Assembly: GCA_024509875.1 (NCBI GenBank)
Contig: JAMPIV010011346.1
Span: forward strand, 502,501 to 566,500
DNA: 64,000 bases
Direction of reading: 5' to 3'
DNA from: Oreohelix idahoensis
Lineage: Eukaryota; Mollusca; Gastropoda; Stylommatophora; Oreohelicidae
Of the stretch, positions 60,448 to 64,000 are shown one piece after another (position 1 is the first letter of the stretch; every line of letters begins with the position of its first letter). The position numbers were made by a program, and so were the translations under genes. The notes under the pieces are model-generated. The model made no database searches. It worked only from the letters and a program-made list of their open reading frames with translations, and was not told where the DNA came from.

Positions 60448-60628
60448 TAAAGGTCACGTGTTTCAGGCACTCGTGAGAAATAAAGAAGTAGAAAACTAGA
60501 CAACAGAAAAACAACAGAAGTGATAGGCTCGCCGGAGAATCGAACCCAGGACCATCTGAACGACAGAACCGCCTTGCTATGGATGTGAATCACACTATCC
60601 TCTCTGCCAACTAGGCAGGCATCGGGTT
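60448..60628 (-). mobile_element. SINE-C, full copy
   Basis: Minus strand head GCCTGCCTAGTTGGCAGAGA (A-box region) with B box GGTTCGATTCTCC (reverse seen at 60534-60547), then a body with TTGTTTTTCTGTTGTCTAG and tail through CACGAGTGCCTGAAACACGT. Partner copy at 61527-61664. Confidence 0.85.
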
Positions 60629-61439
60629 TCCCCTCTTTATTTGTATAAAATGCTCATTTTATAAAAGAAGTTTCGTTGATACAGGATGATTGAAAAGTCA
60701 CTCCTTAGTTTTAAATTAAAAAGTAATTTTTACGACAGAAAATAAACCTAAAGACAATTAAATGTAATTTTGTAACATCAAATTGTATTTGCATCAGCAG
60801 TAAAACTGAACGTGAGATTTTGTCTGATCAACACATGACTTCATAGTGGGCAACAAATTTTGCTGTCTTTTGTAACGTTAGTTTATTTTCCATGTAACAT
60901 TTTTTATATTACTTTATTTTTCATCTGGGAGTAAATAAAAAAAATGTTCATAAAATAGCAGTTATTGCTGCGACAAACAGGTTGTGTCGTAGTCTACATG
61001 TGGGCTGTGATATCTGCTCATTTCGGCCTAGAACACCCGATTTTTGAAATAATTTTATTATGGTTTGCTTGTCTTTGCTTTTGGCTGTCCCGGGCCTACT
61101 TGCAAGGTAGCAGATGATTTGAAATCCAAGTTTTCCTTCTCCTAGATGGTTTGTCATTCACGGCCTACGGGCATCATCTACCTGGCTTTTTCTGGTTTTA
61201 GGGCGCCATAGACTCGCCCTCGCCTGTTTTCCTGTTAGTTTTAAACGGGACCCGCCACGAGAAGACCAGGAGTTAAGTCCTTGCTGTCAGGGAATATGTA
61301 CTGTGCATGCCTTAAGAGTATTAAGGCGGAAATTGAGTACTCACCTCAAGATCTATTACCGGCTATGACAGCATTTGGTACCCAGAAATAATTATAGAGA
61401 AAAAAATGACATAAGAAACAACCAGACTCCTACATTGCA

Positions 61440-62060
61440 GAACCATACTATACATTACCAAGAAGAGACCAGGAAATACTTTCAGACTAAGAACCGACCA
61501 TTGCAGACTCAGATACCATCTGTACATTAATATGAGACAAACATAAAGGTACCGTATGTTATCAGGCACTCGTAGGAAATAAAGAAGTAGAACAGTAGAC
61601 AACAGAAAAACAACAGACATGAGTGGCTTAACAGGATTTGAACCCTGGACCTTCCTTATGTGTTATACCATCTGTACAACAAATTGAAAATCGAACAGAC
61701 ATATATGTGCACGTGTGGGGAGGACAAACAAACAGTAGAACATGTACTCTAAAACTGTTTGGTCTATGAGAGCAGCAGGTTGGCAGCATGGTATTCTCGA
61801 ACCCAGTTGAGGAAGAAACTGTATGGTGACCAGACAAGCCTGAGACGGACTGTCAGCTTTATAAAGAGATGAATCCAGAACCTTGAACACATCCTCCACC
61901 AAAACTGCCCAACCCATGATGACCCACGACGTCTGTGACCTGGCCAGAGGGTTAGGAACTCAAGCAGAAGCTACGGGGCTGCCACGCTGACCTTGAAAAG
62001 ACTGTCAACTTCGCCCTGCCCACAGGCCTGCAGATTTAGTATGACTACAAACTGAACACA
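61440..62060 (+). pseudogene. LINE family zeta, C-terminal Cys/His tail, split by SINE-C
   Basis: Plus strand reads LYITKKRPGNTFRLRTDHCR LRYHLY before the SINE and NKLKIEQTYMCTCGEDKQTV EHVL, NCLVYESSRLAAWYSRTQLR and KKLYGDQTSLRRTVSFIKR after it. CxCG...T.EH.L..C is the zinc-knuckle-like tail at the C-terminus of several non-LTR elements (Jockey-like). A stop (TAA) falls between EHVL and NCLVY. RT is missing. Confidence 0.82.
61527..61664 (-). mobile_element. SINE-C inserted in LINE zeta with 14-bp target duplication
   Basis: Flanked by ATACCATCTGTACA at 61513-61526 and 61665-61678. The body matches 60448-60628. The head is truncated (no A box); the B box reads GGTTCAAATCC on the minus strand. 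The duplication length fits LINE-machinery insertion. Confidence 0.92.
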
Positions 62061-62439
62061 AAAGAAGCCTCACAAGATAGTTATGTGTGGTTTTTTGTGA
62101 GCGCACGAAGAATTTATTGCTCATTATTTGGCATTTATTTTATATAAAGTTCAGTGGATACTAGTGACGATTTAAACATGTAAAACTAGGGAGCGACTTC
62201 TCAATCACGTTGTATACAACAGCAGTAATTCCGTATTTGCCAGTTTGACCGCATAAAAGGATAGGCTGCCTAAAACTACATTTTTAAAAGTGTTCATTTG
62301 GTTCAATTTGCTGACACGTGTCTTTCTTCGATCCTGGCAATGTTGTCACATGACTGATTTTTATTCAAAGAGCAAGGGGTGCATCTAAAAAAAAAACATG
62401 TGGATACATAGCTGAAAGTTGAAGACGCTGGTCTTTTAA

Positions 62440-62600
62440 AGGACGCACTTTCAGAAATGTAGTTGATAGCACTACAAGGTGGTACTTGTCCTGGAATTCC
62501 CATTCATAAAAGAGAGGGAGACCAACAACAACAACAACGAAAACAAAAAGCCAAGGAGAAGGGGATAGGACATGGACCTCAGGGTGATAAGGAAGGCATT
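62440..62600 (+). repeat. LINE alpha 3' fragment
   Basis: GTTGATAGCACTACAAGGTG, GTACTTGTCCTGGAATTCCC and AGAGAGGGAGACCAAC, then GGACCTCAGGGTGATAAGGA, align with 44728-44840. Cut off by LINE delta at about 62600. Confidence 0.72.
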
Positions 62601-62601
62601 C

Positions 62602-62850
62602 TTTCTTCTTTGATCCTTAGCTGCCGACCGTCAAAGCAGTCAGTGGCCATCACGCCTGGTGGCGTCTTGTAGGACAACAACAAAATTGATTCCACTTTGC
62701 TCAGTCGGTGGCTATCCTTCGTACAGTGCCCCAACTCTGGTTCATTCTTTGCATCTCAGCCTCCACAGTCCTCCACCAAGTTGTTTTTGATCTGCCTCTC
62801 TTTCGCCTTCTCTCGGGGGTCCATAGCATAGCTGCTCCCGTGATGGAGGC
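62602..62850 (-). mobile_element. LINE family delta, 3' end
   Basis: Same 3' end as at 12233 and 48340: GCCATCACGCCTGGTGGCGT, ATCCTTCGTACAGTGCCCCA, CTCTGGTTCATTCTTTGC, CTCGGGGGTCCATAGCATAG. The 3' stem-loop is partly kept (8 of 10 pairs, loop unchanged). Confidence 0.88.
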
Positions 62851-63115
62851 CTGTTCTCTCCATGTACTTCCCTAGGGGTCTCTGAAGAGACAAAAGAGGG
62901 ATATGACCACTGCGCACTCAAGCTTTTCGGACAATGCGACTAACATGAGGTTGTCCCCTGAGCTGACAACCTCATCATGTAACACAAATTACCACTATAA
63001 TCAGCGATGCAGGCGTGTGTGAATGTTTGGTGCAGGCTTCTTGCAAGGGGACTAGCTGTAGTGATGGTTTCAAGTTCTGTTTACAACGCTAGGAAAACTG
63101 ATGGAGGTGGCCGTG
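62851..63115. other. no gene seen
   Basis: Short spacer between LINE delta and the final microsatellite. Confidence 0.5.
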
Positions 63116-64000
63116 GGGAGCGGTATGGTAGTGAATACATGAGAATGAGTAAATGATTGAGTGAACAATGAATGTATAAATGAGTGGAATAATGAATGAC
63201 AGAATGAATGAATTAGTGAGTGAGTCAATGAATGTATAAATGAATGGATTAATGAATGAATGAGTGAGTGAATGCATGAATAAATGAATGGGTAAAAGAA
63301 TAAGTTATTGAATGTGTAAATAAATGAATAAAGGAACGAAGGAATTAGTGAGTGAATGAAATAATGTGAATGAATGAATGAGTATATGAATGAATGAGTG
63401 AAGGAATGAGTGAATAAATGCATGACTGTTTGAGTGAATGAATGAATGAGTGAATGAATTAATGAGTGAATGAATGGGAAAATAAATGAGCAGATTAATG
63501 AATGCCTTAATTAGAGAATGAATGAATGAGTGAATAAATGAATGAATCAATAAATGAAAGAATGAGTAAATAAGAGAGTGAATGAACGAAGGAATGAATG
63601 ATTGAATGGATGAATGAGTAAATATATGAATGCGATAGTGAATGAATGAGGGGTGCTTGAGTGAAGGAAAACATGAGTGATTAAATGAATGCATAAGGAA
63701 GTGAATGAGTTAAATAATGAATCACTTAATGAATGATTGAATGAATGAATAAGTGAATAAAATGAGCGAATGAATCAATGAATAAACGCATGATTGAGTG
63801 AGTGAATGAATGAAGGGTGAATGAACGAGTGAATGAATGGTTGAGTGAATGGTTGAATGAATATATGAGTGAATGAGTGAATGGATGATTGACTGAATGA
63901 ATGAGTTAATGAGTGAATGAGAGAATTATTAAATGAATGGATGAGTGAAAGAATGAATGAGTAAATGTTGGGATGATGAATGAATGAATGGATGAATTAA
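63116..64000. repeat. imperfect AATG-type microsatellite, runs off the window
   Basis: Tetranucleotide GAAT/AATG/AGTG units with many substitutions. It continues past the window end. ORFs reading HSFIHSF here are artefacts. Confidence 0.96.

Larger units (their letters stand above)
60680..62214. mobile_element. inverted-repeat element (Tc1/mariner-like ends)
   Basis: Left end TACAGGATGATTGAAAAGTC and right end (inward) TACAACGTGATTGAGAAGTC continue as ACTCCTTAGTTTTA and GCTCCCTAGTTTTA; about 28 of the first 36 positions agree. The 1.5-kb interior holds LINE zeta and SINE-C but no recognisable transposase, so the original element may have been a short MITE expanded by insertion. Confidence 0.65.

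Noticed and set aside
63070..63694. ORFs rich in HSFIHSF
   Set aside because: Translation of the AATG-type microsatellite.

Overview
This window looks like animal nuclear DNA made almost entirely of transposable-element remnants and tandem repeats. I see no intact host gene, rRNA gene, functional tRNA gene or CRISPR array. The organism is most likely a mollusc, probably a gastropod. The signs are several non-LTR retrotransposon families with C-termini common in lophotrochozoan genomes, tRNA-derived SINEs, one SINE body (about 15484-15740) resembling elements I associate with gastropods, and dense microsatellites. The species call is inference from memory of family distributions.

Layout. 1-7.9 kb: a GAA tract, 35-bp and about 31-bp tandem arrays, a short palindromic MITE, fragments of two LINE families, and a 45-bp satellite. 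8.4-10 kb: a broken copy of an uncharacterised, high-copy animal protein family. 10.5-18.7 kb: satellite remnant, SINEs, an RNase H-bearing LINE tail, a complete non-autonomous hAT element with 8-bp target duplications, and a 15-bp array. 18.7-25.5 kb: two head-to-head LINE copies, a hAT transposase pseudogene whose 3' region holds a probable 2.36-kb solo LTR, and a dispersed repeat. 25.5-30.4 kb: a near full-length LINE on the minus strand, split by a 1.1-kb solo LTR. 34.2-45 kb: a LINE split by a 9.2-kb LTR retrotransposon. 45-58 kb: LINE fragments, 30-bp and 20-bp arrays, TA tracts and probable solo LTRs. 58.3-60 kb: a mariner inside a TA/GA microsatellite. 60-64 kb: SINEs, an inverted-repeat element carrying a LINE tail that itself carries a SINE, further LINE tails, and an AATG-type microsatellite running off the end.

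The most notable element is the LTR retrotransposon at 35264-44457. Its LTRs are 2.34-2.36 kb and nearly identical (about two dozen differences by eye, roughly 1%). The primer-binding site matches tRNA-Pro. The coding order reads gag, protease, integrase pieces, reverse transcriptase, RNase H, with only 88 bp between the RNase H stop and the 3' LTR. Integrase upstream of RT is not the usual Ty3/gypsy order; it is the arrangement described for Gmr1-like elements. The copy is dead (frameshifts, a stop, and no visible integrase catalytic core).

For convenience the LINE families are called alpha (C-terminus with [14 protein letters not shown]), beta (RWFGHVCRMGEDRLP), gamma (near full-length copy at 25.5-30.4 kb), delta (RRWSWVGHVLRRDP), epsilon (RNase H tail) and zeta (CxCG...EH tail). 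SINE-A to SINE-D and dispersed repeats Q, R, S and T are local labels. Coordinates of degenerate repeats are accurate to about 10 bp; terminal repeats and target duplications were read base by base. All similarity statements are from visual comparison within the window or from memory of families, without database searches.
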